Below, in pieces: positions 11,791 to 23,164 of a stretch of DNA of 64,000 bases (position 1 is its first letter; every line of letters begins with the position of its first letter). The translations under genes and the position numbers were made by a program. Where the stretch lies: assembly GCA_963457665.1 (NCBI GenBank), contig OY735209.1, forward strand, positions 6,791,417-6,855,416, written 5' to 3'. The DNA is from Thysanoteuthis rhombus. Its lineage: Eukaryota > Mollusca > Cephalopoda > Oegopsida > Thysanoteuthidae. The notes beneath the pieces are model-generated. The model was not told the DNA's origin and searched no databases. It was given only the letters and a program-made list of their open reading frames with translations.

Positions 11791-12240
11791 CTATGTATCT
11801 ATCACAGTCATCACAGACATCCTGGCCACAAGAAATTTTGCGTTACTTCTCGCCTCCGCTCTGGCTTAGGGTACTATCTTGCTACACCTCTGGTTTATTA
11901 ATATCTATTGTCTGTTTATATCTATCTCAGTCTGTTTGTATTTATCTGGATATCCCAGTCTTCTTATGGCTATATTTCTTCATATTCACACGACAGGCAC
12001 CTTTAATTACCTTAGATGGTATTAGAGGCTGTAATATCGTCATCGTACCTCAACAATTCGTAGTATAATCGGGTTGGGCTACCTATCTATCTCAGTCTCT
12101 TCATATCTAATCTATCTCAAGCGGTTCTTTATCTATTTATTCGTGGTACAGTCAGGTTGGGCTACGAAATCTGTCGTCTTATCTGCTATGCCTGTGATTC
12201 CCAGAGTGATTAACAGAGCGTAGCATGTCTGTCTATCAGT
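11791..12240. other. Unassigned sequence with TATC remnants
   Basis: A GC-richer stretch near 11,820-11,890 contains CTCGCCTCCGCTCTGGCTTA. A word close to 'GTATAATCGGGTTGGGCTAC' near 12,061 recurs as 'GTACAGTCAGGTTGGGCTAC' near 12,146. The rest is broken TATC repeat. Confidence 0.5.
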
Positions 12241-12407
12241 CCCTTTGATACCGTTGACAAAAAGGTAAGGACACATAGAGATTAACTGGATGTAATGAAT
12301 ATTTTCCTTTTTATTTAATCTGAAACCGTGGTATGTCGGTAATGTAGGTCATTTGCGCATTTCGCCGTTCTCTTCAGATTCCTCTACAATCTCCTCCTCC
12401 TACCCCA

Positions 12408-12545
12408 ATCAGTGCTGCCAAATAAAAAAATATATTTTCACGCTAGTTTGATTGCCAAAAGGCGTTTTAAAGTGCTCGATAAAGAATACGGAACAAAGGT
12501 TTTAAAAAAATGGCTAAAAACACACCAGAAAATGGCCAAGATGTT
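12408..12545 (+). mobile_element. Rep-D related fragment, copy 2
   Basis: CAGTGCTGCCAAAT at the start, TTGCCAAAAGGCG and AAAAAATGGCTAAAAAC resemble Rep-D at 63,078-63,342. Divergence is high and the right end is unclear. Confidence 0.35.
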
Positions 12546-12579
12546 TCAGCATGCACGCACGCACTAATATAGGGATGAT

Positions 12580-12870
12580 CAACCAAAACTATCGCCAGAA
12601 CTGTCAAAATAGGTTTCTACAGATCGTACATTGGTGCAGCTAGCTATGTATGCATTCGATGCTAACCAAGAAAAAAAAGTTCCTTCTGTTTTCCTCAAAC
12701 CTCATCGCACATAGGTTTTTATTGGGGGTTCAATTTACAACGTAAGTTTATGCTAGTTTTTTTAATAGCTCGTACTTATTTGATTTTTGGAAATTCGATT
12801 TTTTAGCAGTCAAAAAAAAGGGGTGGGGCATTAACCTATTCATCGATCACTCCTTATTCCAATTCTTTTT
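12580..12870 (+). repeat. Dispersed repeat Rep-F, copy 1
   Basis: It shares blocks with 22,630-22,975 and 37,600-37,995: 'CTGTCAAAATAG', a 'GCTATGTATG' word, 'GGGGGTTCAATTTACAA' and 'AATGATCA'. All copies carry a long T-rich stretch before the last block. No tRNA boxes or terminal repeats are clear. Confidence 0.55.
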
Positions 12871-13146
12871 AATGATCATTCCCAACGCAGCCTGCTGCCA
12901 GGATACTTTCGTTGCGTTGATGGTTTCTGTTGAGTGATTAACCAGACCTGTTTTAGGATTATCATAACTAGTCAATGACCCGACGCTTTGTTGACGTTTA
13001 TCATAAGTATACTAATAAGTAATATAACGTACGAGAATAATCGCCAAAATTAAAATATTGTTTAAGAAGTGATTTAAGAAGGGTTAATTCCTTCAATACA
13101 ACACTATAATGACATCATGTTCGTTTGAATAGTCATTGTCTTCAGT

Positions 13147-13148
<2 letters not shown>

Positions 13149-13197
<49 letters not shown>

Positions 13198-13242
13198 CAT
13201 ACATATATACACATATATATATATACATATATGTATATATTT
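13149..13242. repeat. (TA)n microsatellite with CATA/CACA interruptions
   Basis: About 45 bp of pure TA is followed by ACATACATACATATATACAC-like variants. Confidence 0.95.
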
Positions 13243-13249
13243 CAACCAG

Positions 13250-14140
13250 AAATCCCAGCCCAATCTAGATAAGTGCCACAATATACTTGTTTTATTTCAT
13301 GCTACATTTGTTTTCAGTTGTTTGTTTTATTCATCTATTTATTTTTTTGTTTCATGTGTTCAAATTTATCCTCCTTTAATCTTTAATCTCACTCCAAAAT
13401 TCTTTGGGGGCATTTTTCCGACTTCTCCCTCTCTCAAACGTTCACCAAAAGAGTTTGCAAGGGTAAAACTTTAAATTCTAATTGTACATTTAATTTGATT
13501 GTAAAATGCTACAAAGTCCAAATTCAACGAACGTGAATTATAGCAGAAAGAACCCCTCTCCCCGAAGGACGAACTGGCCATAAAAACAAATCATTAGCAC
13601 ATAGTCAAATAGATAAAGATCCAGGGACCAACTTGAGAAGTAACTTATTCTAGAATATACCCATCCCAAAAAACAGGGTTAACTATTTATTGATTAGAAT
13701 TTAGGAGCTTAAAGCTATTTTATCGAGAAATAAATTTCGATAATTCGACTATCCTAAATTTTTTCAAAGTCTCAATTCAACTCAAGCTGTTTTAATGTTT
13801 GATCAGAAATAGAGTCTTCAGAGTTTCTATAACGTAATTTCCGTTGTTATGTCATAACCGGAATTCAAATCAACCAATGAGATCATCCCATTTGAGCACA
13901 AACAAATAAACAAAAAAAATCGCAAATAAGCTCATTATATGGTTAGATATATGTATTATGCAATTTACTTACGTGTATATTAAACAATTATTTATTTGTT
14001 AGTTCTATTCTCCGATCCTCATTAGGACGTCTGCACAGTTCTCTGATTCGATCTATTCATTTAATATAAGATAGAGGCCTCTCAAGCCAACGCATGTGAC
14101 AGACTCGGCTCTCATTACATATCTTATAGTGATAAATGCC
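13250..14140. other. Unassigned AT-rich sequence
   Basis: No recognisable gene or repeat family is seen. One plus-strand frame extends from the microsatellite into 13,474, but its non-repeat part has no family resemblance. Confidence 0.5.
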
Positions 14141-14154
14141 ACTTGTCAAACTCT

Positions 14155-14470
14155 TGACTTGCCAAGATGAGAAGATTGTATTGCAGTAATCCTCCAATTG
14201 AGAAAGATGTGTCTGCTTTGGAAATTAGCTTCCTTATCTGCAAAGCTCAGCCAAGTCTGGCGCAAAGCCATAATAAAAGGAGATCCTATTAGGATCAGAT
14301 TCATGACTAACTTGTTAACCATCGAGCTACAGAAGGCATCCATTTGCCAAGCTAAGCCTAGAGGCATCCAGTGTGTATCAACCTCAGTATGATAGAGAAA
14401 TAGTCCGTGGGATGAGGTACTTGATCGTCGTGCTACGGCAGGCGCCCTCCATCGCTGTTGCACACATTGT
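14155..14470 (-). repeat. Multi-unit tRNA-like repeat (family T4), short copy
   Basis: Two or more units share wording with 19,730-20,066: GAGAAGATTGTATTGCA, AATTAGCTTC(C/A)T, AAGC(T/C)TAGCC, 'AACCATC(G/A)AGCTACRGAAGG' and 'GTGCTACGG'. On the minus strand these give 'CCGTAGC..GATGGTTAACAA' box-A-like words. The array is probably tRNA-derived in origin and now diverged. Confidence 0.6.
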
Positions 14471-14559
14471 CACAAGTGAAATGATTATTTTCCTTTTTCG
14501 GGTAAGATTAATTTTTTTCAGCCCTCGCTTCATTGGCACACACCCACACACACATCTAT

Positions 14560-15540
14560 ATATGTCTAAGTATAAAAAATCCGACAAGATAATAAAATAA
14601 TAAATGCTGAGCTCGACAGGAATTTCGGGAGGCTAGGCTTACATCGTGGCCAGTACATTCACAAGAATTGAATATATAATCAGAAAATTGCATGAGAGAC
14701 CCGCTCTGAAGGAGGCATTACGAAATACCCTGCAAGGACTGCCACGCAATATACATAGGCAAAACATCCAGATCTCTCAAAAAAGGCTAAGCGAATATCG
14801 ATGAGCCCAGATCCTAGATCATCGTAATAGATTTGATCTTAATTTCCGCCAAATCAGCTATTGATATGATGCCATTAAACGAAAATGCACAGAGTCTGCC
14901 CTCATTCCGGAATGCAAGACACCCTGGCCCTTTCCACAAAGCACCGGTTTGGGCGGAATGAATTAGGAAACAAGACAGAATTACAGTCAATGTGAATGGT
15001 GATTATGCATAGGGAGCCGGTTAAATACAAATACTCCAAAAAAGAATTTCCTCATATACTCTATTGGCCCTTCAATACACGATTTTCATCATCCCCACAC
15101 TTCATTCACAACTATTACGGAGCACTTACACACACAAATTTACATCCCCAGACGCACCATATTGATCATTGTCACAAGCATATACACGTACCAGAGGCCA
15201 TAAACAAACATAGGTAACAAAACCCCATTACAACCCAAATTCCAACCAGACACAACAGAGCCACACACTGATGACCACGGTAACATGACTCTTGACATAC
15301 ACCACTCACTTGGACATGAACATACATTTAATAGATTGAGACACATTGATAACAGCTGCAAATGACCCCTTTGTTTAACGTGATGCGACATTATCTACGA
15401 CCTCTTATAAAATATCCGGGTTTCTCCGTTAGGTTTTGGTTTTATGCTTATCTGTTAATCCTATTTCTCCCAAAGAACGCCTTGAATTGCGGAATGCGTT
15501 GGAATTTCTATAAAAACTTCAAGGTGTATTAAAACAATTC
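14560..15540 (+). mobile_element. Penelope-like retroelement fragment (GIY-YIG domain and 3' end)
   Basis: At about 14,719-14,800 the plus strand reads YEIPCKDCHAIYIGKTSRSL and, soon after, a RLSEYR-like block. This is the core of the GIY-YIG endonuclease that follows the reverse transcriptase in Penelope-like elements. The IYIG word and the preceding CxxC are the diagnostic part. The sequence from 15,340 to 15,540 looks like a 3' untranslated region. A related 5' piece is at 20,398-20,510. No reverse transcriptase is visible, and the frame is broken, so this is an inactive remnant. A stand-alone GIY-YIG gene is a less likely reading. Confidence 0.65.
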
Positions 15541-15572
15541 TCAGTGTCTTCCTTCCCATGCTATCAATCATT

Positions 15573-15574
<2 letters not shown>

Positions 15575-15626
<52 letters not shown>
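15575..15626. repeat. (TA)n microsatellite
   Basis: A TA tract of about 52 bp lies immediately before Rep-C copy 2. Confidence 0.97.
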
Positions 15627-15630
<4 letters not shown>

Positions 15631-15892
15631 AGAAAGCTTTACAGCTTCAAACATTGATCATTTCCCCAAATTTTTTTTAGTCAATTAAGTCACTTATTTC
15701 CTAATATCTGTCAATACAGTTAATGTCATTTTCTTCATTATTTCCCTACCCTCCTATTCTACATATACTTTGTTATTATGGTACAATGTATACATTTTCT
15801 CTTGTGAGGTCCATCAGTTGTTTACCATGTAACCGTTTCGAGGATTTGAAAAACAAAACAGTTATATTACCATGGCACGCCAGAAGAGTTAT
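15627..15892 (+). mobile_element. Rep-C element, copy 2 (most complete)
   Basis: It begins AGTCTAGAAAGCTTTACAGC and ends ACCATGGCACGCCAGAAG. (TA)n tracts flank it on both sides, at 15,575 and 15,893. It is the best reference for the family. Confidence 0.75.
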
Positions 15893-15893
15893 C

Positions 15894-15957
<64 letters not shown>
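15893..15957. repeat. (TA)n microsatellite
   Basis: A TA tract with a single ATG interruption is attached to the end of Rep-C copy 2. Confidence 0.97.
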
Positions 15958-15958
<1 letters not shown>

Positions 15959-16355
15959 TTTTACATCAATAATCCATTTCCTTTTCTGTCCATGATTTTT
16001 GAGATGTCAGTTATTCACAATCTAACCACACAAACAAATTGCTCCCACACCCTTATTAACATTCCCTTTGATCTCTTTTGAAATCCTCACCCTTGTTCAC
16101 TTTGAAGGGTGAACAGCGAAGGAATCTCCGTTATGAAATGCACCACTGTACAATTCGCTTTATTTCCATTCTTATTACCATACTACGACGCGTTAACTTG
16201 ACTTTTATTTAAAAATCCACACATTTAATAACCAACAATGTGTGTTTGTTAATCTATGTGTGTATATATGTGTGTGTGTATATACATTGTCTTACCAGCA
16301 TATTTAAGAGGAGTTCTTGATGAATGCATCGACCGAGAGGGGAGTGCATCCTCCC
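15958..16355. other. Unassigned AT-rich sequence
   Basis: A small GT/TA-rich patch lies at 16,250-16,285. Nothing else is recognisable. Confidence 0.45.
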
Positions 16356-16560
16356 CAATTTCATGAAATCTCTATAAAATATTATTTCCTTCCCAGTGTT
16401 GTCTGATCTTATTTTATTCTATTTCAGAGAGCCAGCTGGGAGAGGGAGGCAAAACCATTCTTTCAATTTTATGAAATTTCTATAGAATATCATTCGTTCC
16501 ATTTTCAATTTTATGTAATCTCTAAAGAATATTATTTGCATTCATGTGCTCTTATATTTG
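16356..16560. repeat. Short diverged tandem repeat
   Basis: Three spaced copies of a word like 'TTTTATGAAATCTCTATAAA', each followed by 'ATATTATTT' or 'ATATCATTC', occur near 16,359, 16,466 and 16,508. Confidence 0.6.
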
Positions 16561-16919
16561 AGTTTTTTTCCCCCAGGCAACACCGGCTATCCCAACGAGT
16601 GTAAAATAAAAAATTCACTCATCTACAGACACTCTTTCCTTCTTTTTTTCGTGTTGCGATACATACAGCTATACGATCACACTATCGATTAGGTTTATAT
16701 AGTTTTTACCAGGTTGGAACTACATTTATTTATAGAAATGAAGGCATTGAAATACGACCAGAAGATCATGTGGGATAAGATAAATTTATCTTTATGACCA
16801 TTTATTGAAAAACGAATAACAACTGATTTAAAATTCAAATCATTGCAAGTAAAAAAGGGACCAAAAAATCTGATTGTTATGGTGATAATTATACGTATAA
16901 ATATACATATTTAACATTT

Positions 16920-17105
16920 TTGTTTTTACCTTCATCTTAATTTATTGGTTGCTTTTTATCGCAACATTTGGCTCGAACTGATTATCATCCAATGATAAAC
17001 AAGTAAAAATAAAATATAAGTCTCAGGTAAAATTCAAACCCATATTGGAAGGGAGCATGGTTTACACCAGCCTGCTCTACCAATTGAGCTACTAAAATTC
17101 AATCA
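16920..17105 (-). mobile_element. tRNA-derived SINE (family T2), copy 2
   Basis: On the minus strand the head is TAGTAGCTCAATTGGTAGAG, a textbook box A at about 17,075-17,096. ATGGGTTTGAATTTTACC follows as box B. The body has CGATAAAAAGCAACC and AAGATGAAGGTAAAAACA, matching the copy at 6,030-6,230. Confidence 0.8.
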
Positions 17106-17334
17106 GAAGGCAGGAGTCCGTATAATACCCTTAAATCCATCACTTCATTTCGGCGACCACGTTTCATAATTCATGAAATAAAAACTAATGACTTACAATA
17201 CCCAATCCATCAAAGAAAATGAGATAAAATAAAATAAAAAAAGATTTATAACAAGTTTTTTTTCCTGCATAATTATTGTAAAATCCCGATTTGCCAATTG
17301 TACTGATTGGGTCAAAAAGAAGAGATGGACGCGT

Positions 17335-17515
17335 TTGTTAAGCGTATCAAGTAACCCGCTTGGCGGTCGTGAGTTCAATCCCCGAGTCAGGTTGGGAAAA
17401 AAGACATATACACTTGATCAGTGAATAAGGCAGACAAGCGACAATCTACCCGCTCCCCATTAAATGAATAAAGGGTGAATTTGTTAGTGGAATGCTAAGG
17501 AATTGAACTGAACTG
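17335..17515 (+). mobile_element. tRNA-derived SINE (family T3)
   Basis: A tRNA-like head reads GTTAAGCGTATCAAGTAACC, then GGTCGTGAGTTCAATCCCCG with a clear box B, then a unique body ending AATTGAACTGAACTGAATC. Only one copy is seen in the window. Confidence 0.6.
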
Positions 17516-17629
17516 AATCTGTTCATGGAATCCGCAGAAATTTTGGTGAATTTGTTACTTGACGGAATCAATCATCTGCGTTCGTTTCGAACGTTAAACG
17601 ATACAATAATTATTTCTGCCGAAAGAGTT

Positions 17630-17965
17630 GGAAAGGTATGTATATTTGGTCGTGTTCGTCTGACTATCCACACGATATCTCAAAAGTATCCAGTAGATTT
17701 CTATGAAAATAAGTGACAGGCTGGGCAACAGGGTGAGGAAGGTGTATAAATAAAATTTGGAGTAGATCCAGAAATTATTTTTCAATCTAGAGATATTTTT
17801 TCCGTTTTTATTTTTCTCATACATTTATCCATACGCCCGTGACTTTCTACACGATACCTCCTGAAGTTCTCAATGAATTTCAGTGAGAGTTCGCGGAGGA
17901 GTGAACAATGGGCTATGAAAGAATTGATCAAAATCTGGGGCGGATACACGTAAAAAGTCCCCCAA
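17630..17965 (+). repeat. Diverged direct repeat, unit about 190 bp, two units
   Basis: Unit 1 (about 17,640-17,770) and unit 2 (about 17,835-17,950) share CACACGATATCTC versus CACGATACCTC, 'GAA(A/T)TTCAGTGAGAG'-like wording, 'GGGTGAGGAAGG' versus 'GAGGAGTGAACAATGG', and 'AAAATTTGGAGTAGATCC' versus 'AAAATCTGGGGCGGATAC'. Similarity is modest. Confidence 0.5.
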
Positions 17966-18427
17966 CCCCCGACATGTGGTAGTCAGAACAGCGTAGTCAA
18001 AAGTATGTACGCTCCTAGCGTTTGTTTTTTTTTTTAGTTCTGTTGCTGAGTCACTACGATAACAATACTCTTTTCGTTTTCACCTCCAGGCTTCAAGTTG
18101 AACATAGTTATTTGTGTTTTTTTTACATGCCCCTCGTACCTTTTCTAACAAGTCAGAGCATTATTACAGAAACAATGGGTCGTTGTATTCTGCTGACACG
18201 TATAAGTTCACATGCAGTTGCACAAACGTACGTACACCCAAGCACACATGCAAACGAGCATAGGCTTACAGATTTATTGAGTCGTCCCAGATGAAATGCC
18301 CGATTTTCTCATCTTCATGATATAAATTCTGATAAAATCTGAAGCATAAGTGTTGTTATACACGTTCAACTAATTATACGACATCAGCTTTCCAATAGAA
18401 TTTCTAACTCATGATTCATCCTACCAG

Positions 18428-18430
<3 letters not shown>
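17966..18430. other. Unassigned sequence
   Basis: One open frame of 90 codons (18,022-18,294) has no recognisable domain. No repeat was seen. Confidence 0.45.

Positions 18431-18497
<67 letters not shown>
18431..18497. repeat. (TA)n microsatellite
   Basis: About 67 bp of pure TA. The minus-strand frame across it is an artefact. Confidence 0.97.
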
Positions 18498-18499
<2 letters not shown>

Positions 18500-19270
18500 A
18501 TTTTCCCTCACTTTCCTCAAAGGGAATTAGACTATTGTTTTTGTATGAGTTCAAAATCAGAAAAATGCTGTTCAAACTCCCAAGAATATCAATTTCGCAT
18601 TTGAAAGTTCAATCATACTGTCAATCAATTGATGAAATGCATTCAAAATTCGCCAGAAAATACCCAACAGACATGGACCTTTTTTGTTACACGACAATGT
18701 CAGACTTCAATCTGGCAATCTGAACTAAACTAAGTTACTGCAACTTGATTATGAAATCTTATATCATCATCTTATATTCTTATATCCAACAGATTATCAC
18801 CGATTCCAACACCTTACGCTTTTTATCAAAATAAAAAGTCAATGAACATAGAAGTGGTCATAACAGCATTTGAACGTTTCTCAGTATTAAAAGACAGTTA
18901 TTTCTATAAAGGAGGGATCTTTACACGAGGCCTGATAGGAGAGGTTATTGAAGCAAATAGAATTTATTTTCATTTATCAACCAGGCTTGTTTAAATTTTT
19001 AAGATGTTATTAATTTTCCTTCCATAAACGGACATTTTATAAGGGGCAACTTCATAGTTTTCTTTTCTTTTCTTTTTTTTTACAAAGCCACCAAAGCCTG
19101 GAACCAAGCGAAGGGTCAAATTCACAACGCTAGCCATGATCTGCAACACTAATTTATAAGCCATCTAAGTACGCCCTATAAGCTTTCATCTGAAAATTTT
19201 TATTCAGCTTAACTTAGTTTGATACAAAGTCATAAGTGTGAAGTAAACATTGATGATCGAACTTGCAACA
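18498..19270. other. Unassigned AT-rich sequence
   Basis: No domain-bearing frame, tRNA boxes or repeat match seen. It includes a TTTCTTTTC-type pyrimidine patch at 19,060-19,081. Confidence 0.45.
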
Positions 19271-19279
19271 ATAAGAATG

Positions 19280-20066
19280 TTCTCCCAAACTACCTTATTA
19301 ACCACTGTTCTCTGGTAATTCATGAATATTGATATTAGTTCGATACAAGGCCACAAACGTTGCGCATCCAATAGGAATTGAATTCTCTATGGTTGCAATG
19401 GTCTCTGGATCGAGCTTGCTAACCTCTGCTCCAAACAGAACGCCAAAATCAATTATTAATAAGACCAGCTTATACTTGCGCAAGGCCATGAGTATGGAGT
19501 TCCCAGGAGGGATCGAACTCACTACATAACTAGTCTTTGAGCTTGGCATGCAAACCATTCTTTTACTGCAATGCATAAGAATGATACCTTTATTTAATAT
19601 ACACAATATTCAGAGAGGTTGCGTGTATAGAGAGTTGAAGACTGAGTTTATATGAGCTGAGCTCAATTCATTCTCAGACTCAAAAAATTGTCATTTCTTG
19701 TGTCAGGTTAAACTCTAAATTTCTCATAATGAGAAGATTGTATTGCACCAATCCTTCAATTGAGAAAAACGTGTCTGCTTTTGAAATTAGCTTCATCATT
19801 TGCTAAGCTTAGCTTAGTCTGACACAAGGCCACGATAATAGGTCATCATGTTAAGATCGAATTCATTGACCTAAAAAAGCCGTTATTGTGACGAGTTTGC
19901 TAACCATCAAGCTACGGAAGGTATTCATTTGCTCAGTTTAGCCTAGACTGACACAAAATCGCAAAAACATCCAGTGAGGATCAACTATACGCTAGAGAAA
20001 TGGTCTGCAAGACGAGCTTGCTAAATCCTTGTGCTACGGTAAGCACCCTTCACCGTACATTGTTAC
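19280..20066 (-). repeat. Multi-unit tRNA-like repeat (family T4), long copy
   Basis: Four or more units of about 130-150 bp each carry a 'GACACAAGGCCAC' or 'GCGCAAGGCCATG' word (near 19,346, 19,476, 19,820 and 19,950). A minus-strand tRNA-like stretch follows. The clearest reads GGTTTGCATGCCAAGCTC and then GTGAGTTCGATCCCTCC, a good box B at about 19,507-19,521. Units differ strongly, so the array is old. It ends where Rep-A copy 3 begins. Confidence 0.65.
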
Positions 20067-20068
20067 AA

Positions 20069-20344
20069 CAGACAGCTATTACGTTGTATCACAACTCTTC
20101 AGTGTGGCTATAGACTATCCATTATCCAATCCAGTATCACAAGGTAGGATCAAAACCATCCCTTCCGACCAAGAGGCTGGAATTTTACCTCTGCCATATG
20201 CAGAACTAGACGGTCAGGGAGGCTGAACTTGAGCGATACATTTACTCACTATTCCCCATCCAACAAAGTACTCTATTCCATCTATTCCACAGTTGGAAGA
20301 GCATTGCTTATAGCTTATAATGAACGAGTTACCTTTCTTAAAAA

Positions 20345-20346
<2 letters not shown>
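20069..20346 (+). mobile_element. Rep-A element, copy 3
   Basis: The ACAGACAGCTATTACGTTG, GTGTGGCTATAGACTATCC, CACAAGGTAGGATC, GGTCAGGGAGGCTGAACTTG and TTATAATGAACGAGTTACC blocks are in family order. A (TA)n tract follows at the same end as in copies 1, 2 and 4. Confidence 0.8.

Positions 20347-20395
<49 letters not shown>
20347..20395. repeat. (TA)n microsatellite
   Basis: A TA tract of about 49 bp abuts Rep-A copy 3. Confidence 0.97.
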
Positions 20396-20396
<1 letters not shown>

Positions 20397-20397
20397 T

Positions 20398-20510
20398 TCA
20401 AGGTCAAAAACCCGACAAAATTACAACAATAATATACACTGAGCTCAGTGGTGGTTTCAAAAGGCTAGGTTTACATTTCGTGACCTGTACATCTACAACC
20501 AAAACAACCA
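20398..20510 (+). mobile_element. Penelope-like element fragment, second copy
   Basis: The 'AAAAACCCGACAAAATTAC', 'CTGAGCTCAG' and 'AAAGGCTAGGTTTACAT' wording parallels 14,570-14,660, upstream of the GIY-YIG block of the first copy. Only this short piece is recognisable. Confidence 0.5.
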
Positions 20511-20789
20511 AGCCCTCACAACCAGCTCTACGCTCAATTCAAGGAGTGCAATTTATTATCCGGGGGTGAAGTTGTCCTCATACCCATGTAACTCAGTACT
20601 TGGGTGGTGGTGGGGGCGGGGCAGTATCAATGAAATCAAGCACTGCACCTTCGAATTGCCGAAGTTACCGAGCATCGATGAGTCATACAATGTAGAAATA
20701 ACCAGATAACCTACAAAGTGATCAAATTCTGAGAGAAGTTCGTGCGAATGATTTCATTTCTTTTCGTTGCTTGTGTTATTGCTCCAACG

Positions 20790-21045
20790 TTTCGATAGAT
20801 CCATACATGGGGAAAGACCTACCGAAATGACAAGTCAGTCAGGGAGCCACTGGTCGACGACAAAAAATGAGGCTGTTGAGTGTTGAGTGCAAACAATAAC
20901 TGCCTAAAGGTAGAGATGCTAGGCCTGTTCTCCTTGATAGTATCACGAGCGTCCAGACACGAACTTATCCTTATGAACACATTAGATGAATACAGGAAGC
21001 TCTGCGACTCGGCTGATGTTGCCAAAATATATTTATTGAATTGTG
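20790..21045 (+). mobile_element. Dispersed repeat Rep-G, copy 1 (possible LTR-type fossil)
   Basis: It pairs in inverted orientation with 25,080-25,345. Shared words include GGGGAAAGACCTA, GACAAGTCAGTCAG, TGCAAACAATAACTGC, 'GCGTCCAGACACGA' and TGAATACAGGAAG, then a shared end at AATATATTTATTGAAT. In the other copy a TATATAA and AATAAA arrangement beyond the shared part would fit an LTR. No capsid or polymerase region adjoins either copy. It is a fossil of uncertain family. Confidence 0.45.
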
Positions 21046-21096
21046 ATCAAACTTTTTTTCCAGATTGAAAATGACAAAAGAATTATATACGTATTT

Positions 21097-21174
<78 letters not shown>
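21097..21174. repeat. (TA)n microsatellite
   Basis: TA with two CATA interruptions near 21,115. Confidence 0.97.
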
Positions 21175-21177
<3 letters not shown>

Positions 21178-21228
21178 GGAAAGAATCGGGTCTTTTGTAG
21201 ATACAAAATAAGACAGAAGAATTATGCA

Positions 21229-21370
21229 TAAAGTCTAGGAAGCTTTATAGCCTCAAATACTAAACATTTTTCAATAGACTTTTCTTTGTCACTTCAGTCA
21301 CCCATTTCCCAATTTATGTTATTTTCTCCAGTGTTTTTCCCTGTTCCCCCTGTACTTTGTTATTATGGTA

Positions 21371-21372
<2 letters not shown>
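21229..21372 (+). mobile_element. Rep-C element, copy 3 (short)
   Basis: AGTCTAGGAAGCTTTATAGCC opens it, as in copy 2. CTTTGTTATTATGGTACGAT closes it, where (TA)n replaces the distal third of the family. Confidence 0.7.

Positions 21373-21450
<78 letters not shown>
21373..21450. repeat. (TA)n microsatellite
   Basis: About 78 bp of pure TA is embedded at the truncation point of Rep-C copy 3. Confidence 0.97.
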
Positions 21451-21451
<1 letters not shown>

Positions 21452-22620
21452 ATCTGGTATACACTACCATTCAACCAACAATCATAAACTAACTGGGGCA
21501 AAATACTCATTCAATTAGTATAAAAACACCCCCAAATCACCCACTGAGCGAAATATTTAACAAAAACAAACTGGAAATCAGATTTAGTTGAACGGAAATT
21601 TCAATACATTCATAACTAAATATATCAACAGAGTTGTCAGAAAGAATACTAATAAGGAAAACGTAAACATAAAGAAACAAGACTGCAATTATACTAACAA
21701 GGATAGTTGCCCTCTACAAAAAGTGTCTCAGATCTAATATAGTTGTATACCAGACAGAAATATCAACCTAAAAAAGTCCTCGTAGTAAAATACTATATTG
21801 GAGTATCTAAAACGTCATTTAAACTTTGATTAGCCAATCACCGATCATTCTTTACGAACGAGAAATATAGAATAACACGTTATCTACATATTATTTGAAA
21901 ATGTGCAATACGAAGTACAAACCAACTGCAAAATGGAAAATTTTTATGACAAAACTATACATGCCAGAATATGGAAAGACCATATTACCACTGTCTAAAT
22001 GAGAAATTTGAAATAAACAGTTTAGCTTGAAAAAAAACCCAACTAAAATAGATTTGTTAAACAGGAAAAATGAAACAGCATTAAAATGCCGACAAGGTAT
22101 GAATCAATTATTTATTTCCCTCTTCCTCCTACTCTGTGTTTGCAAAATGTACGGTTAATAGGGTTTTAGTTTAGACACGCCCAGCAAGCCGGAAGTGGAT
22201 TATATGGAATTGTTCAAGCAAAATAAAAGAAAATTTACGTACGCTTGAAATCACAGAACTGCCGTCTCCCAATACCCTGAATAGCTTGGTAAAAATGGAA
22301 GATTTTTTTATAAAAATAAGGAAAAAAAAAAGAAGAAAAACCCATCCACTCTTCTGTACAACATCTGGAGAATGGATCTATTGAAACGTTGTGGTAATTG
22401 CTAAAGCAGTGCAAAGAATGAGACCAAAAGTTTGGATAAGCTTTTGGAACGATAATGAATTTTCCCTGAATTGCTAAGGATATGAAATATTTCCAATAAA
22501 CTGCATACAAGAAAGTCTCGCAACTAAATGAAGCCCGATCTCCCGGACACATGCAAGCGACAGACATCTTTTCAGGATATTCTGTATAAGTGTCAACCAA
22601 GACAGTCACAAAAAAATGTC
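21451..22620. other. Unassigned AT-rich sequence
   Basis: The longest frame is 124 codons on the minus strand (22,235-22,609). It contains cysteines and aromatics but no family signature, no signal peptide and no codon pattern that I trust. I leave it unannotated as a gene. Confidence 0.4.
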
Positions 22621-22629
22621 GACATAGGT

Positions 22630-22975
22630 ATTCCCTATTTCAAGCCCATCCGGCTAGCGATGTATGTCTAAGGTTTTCCCAGTTTTCAAGTCCATCCGGC
22701 TTGCTATGTATGTATACCTATTTAAACGTCTACTCCAATTATGTCTTTTTTATTCTCCTCTTTTTATTCTTTTAAATTTCTCACCAAATTTTTTTTCAGT
22801 GGGGGTTTAATTTGCAATTAAATTTCACGCTAAATTGGTCCCATAGTTTTTGTCCATCTACTCTTGAGTTTGTTTTTAGTTTTTTCCTGGCTTTTTAATG
22901 ATCACTGTCTAATAAAAGGCAAGAGAAATAATAAAAGACGTTGGTCACGTGACAGTTTATGTTGTGTGACAAGCC
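22630..22975 (+). repeat. Dispersed repeat Rep-F, copy 2
   Basis: The GCTATGTATGTATACC, 'GGGGGTTTAATTTGCAA', TAAATTGGTCCC, 'TTTTTAATGATCACT', AATAAAAGGCAAGAGAA and GTTGGTCACGTGACAG blocks match the 37,600 copy in order. The segment 'CCATCCGGCT(A/T)GC(G/T)ATGTATGT' occurs twice at its start. Confidence 0.6.
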
Positions 22976-23164
22976 GTACCTGTTGGCGTGATTTCATGCT
23001 TTGGTCCTAAATACGAAACAAAATGTCTGAAAAACCTCGGCTTGACGCACATTACGAGACTGCGCCTCTTGGTACTATTTAGTAAGTAGGATCATTACGT
23101 ACCATCACCGACTAGAACACAATTTACTACATGTCCTCCCTCCTTTATAGATAATCTTTAGGCC

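Noticed and set aside
10278-11901. Long frames rich in SIYLSIYL
   Set aside because: Translation of the TATC array; no real protein signal.
22235-22609. Minus-strand frame of 124 codons
   Set aside because: It has no family signature, no splice context and no codon pattern that I trust. Its length is possible by chance in 64 kb.
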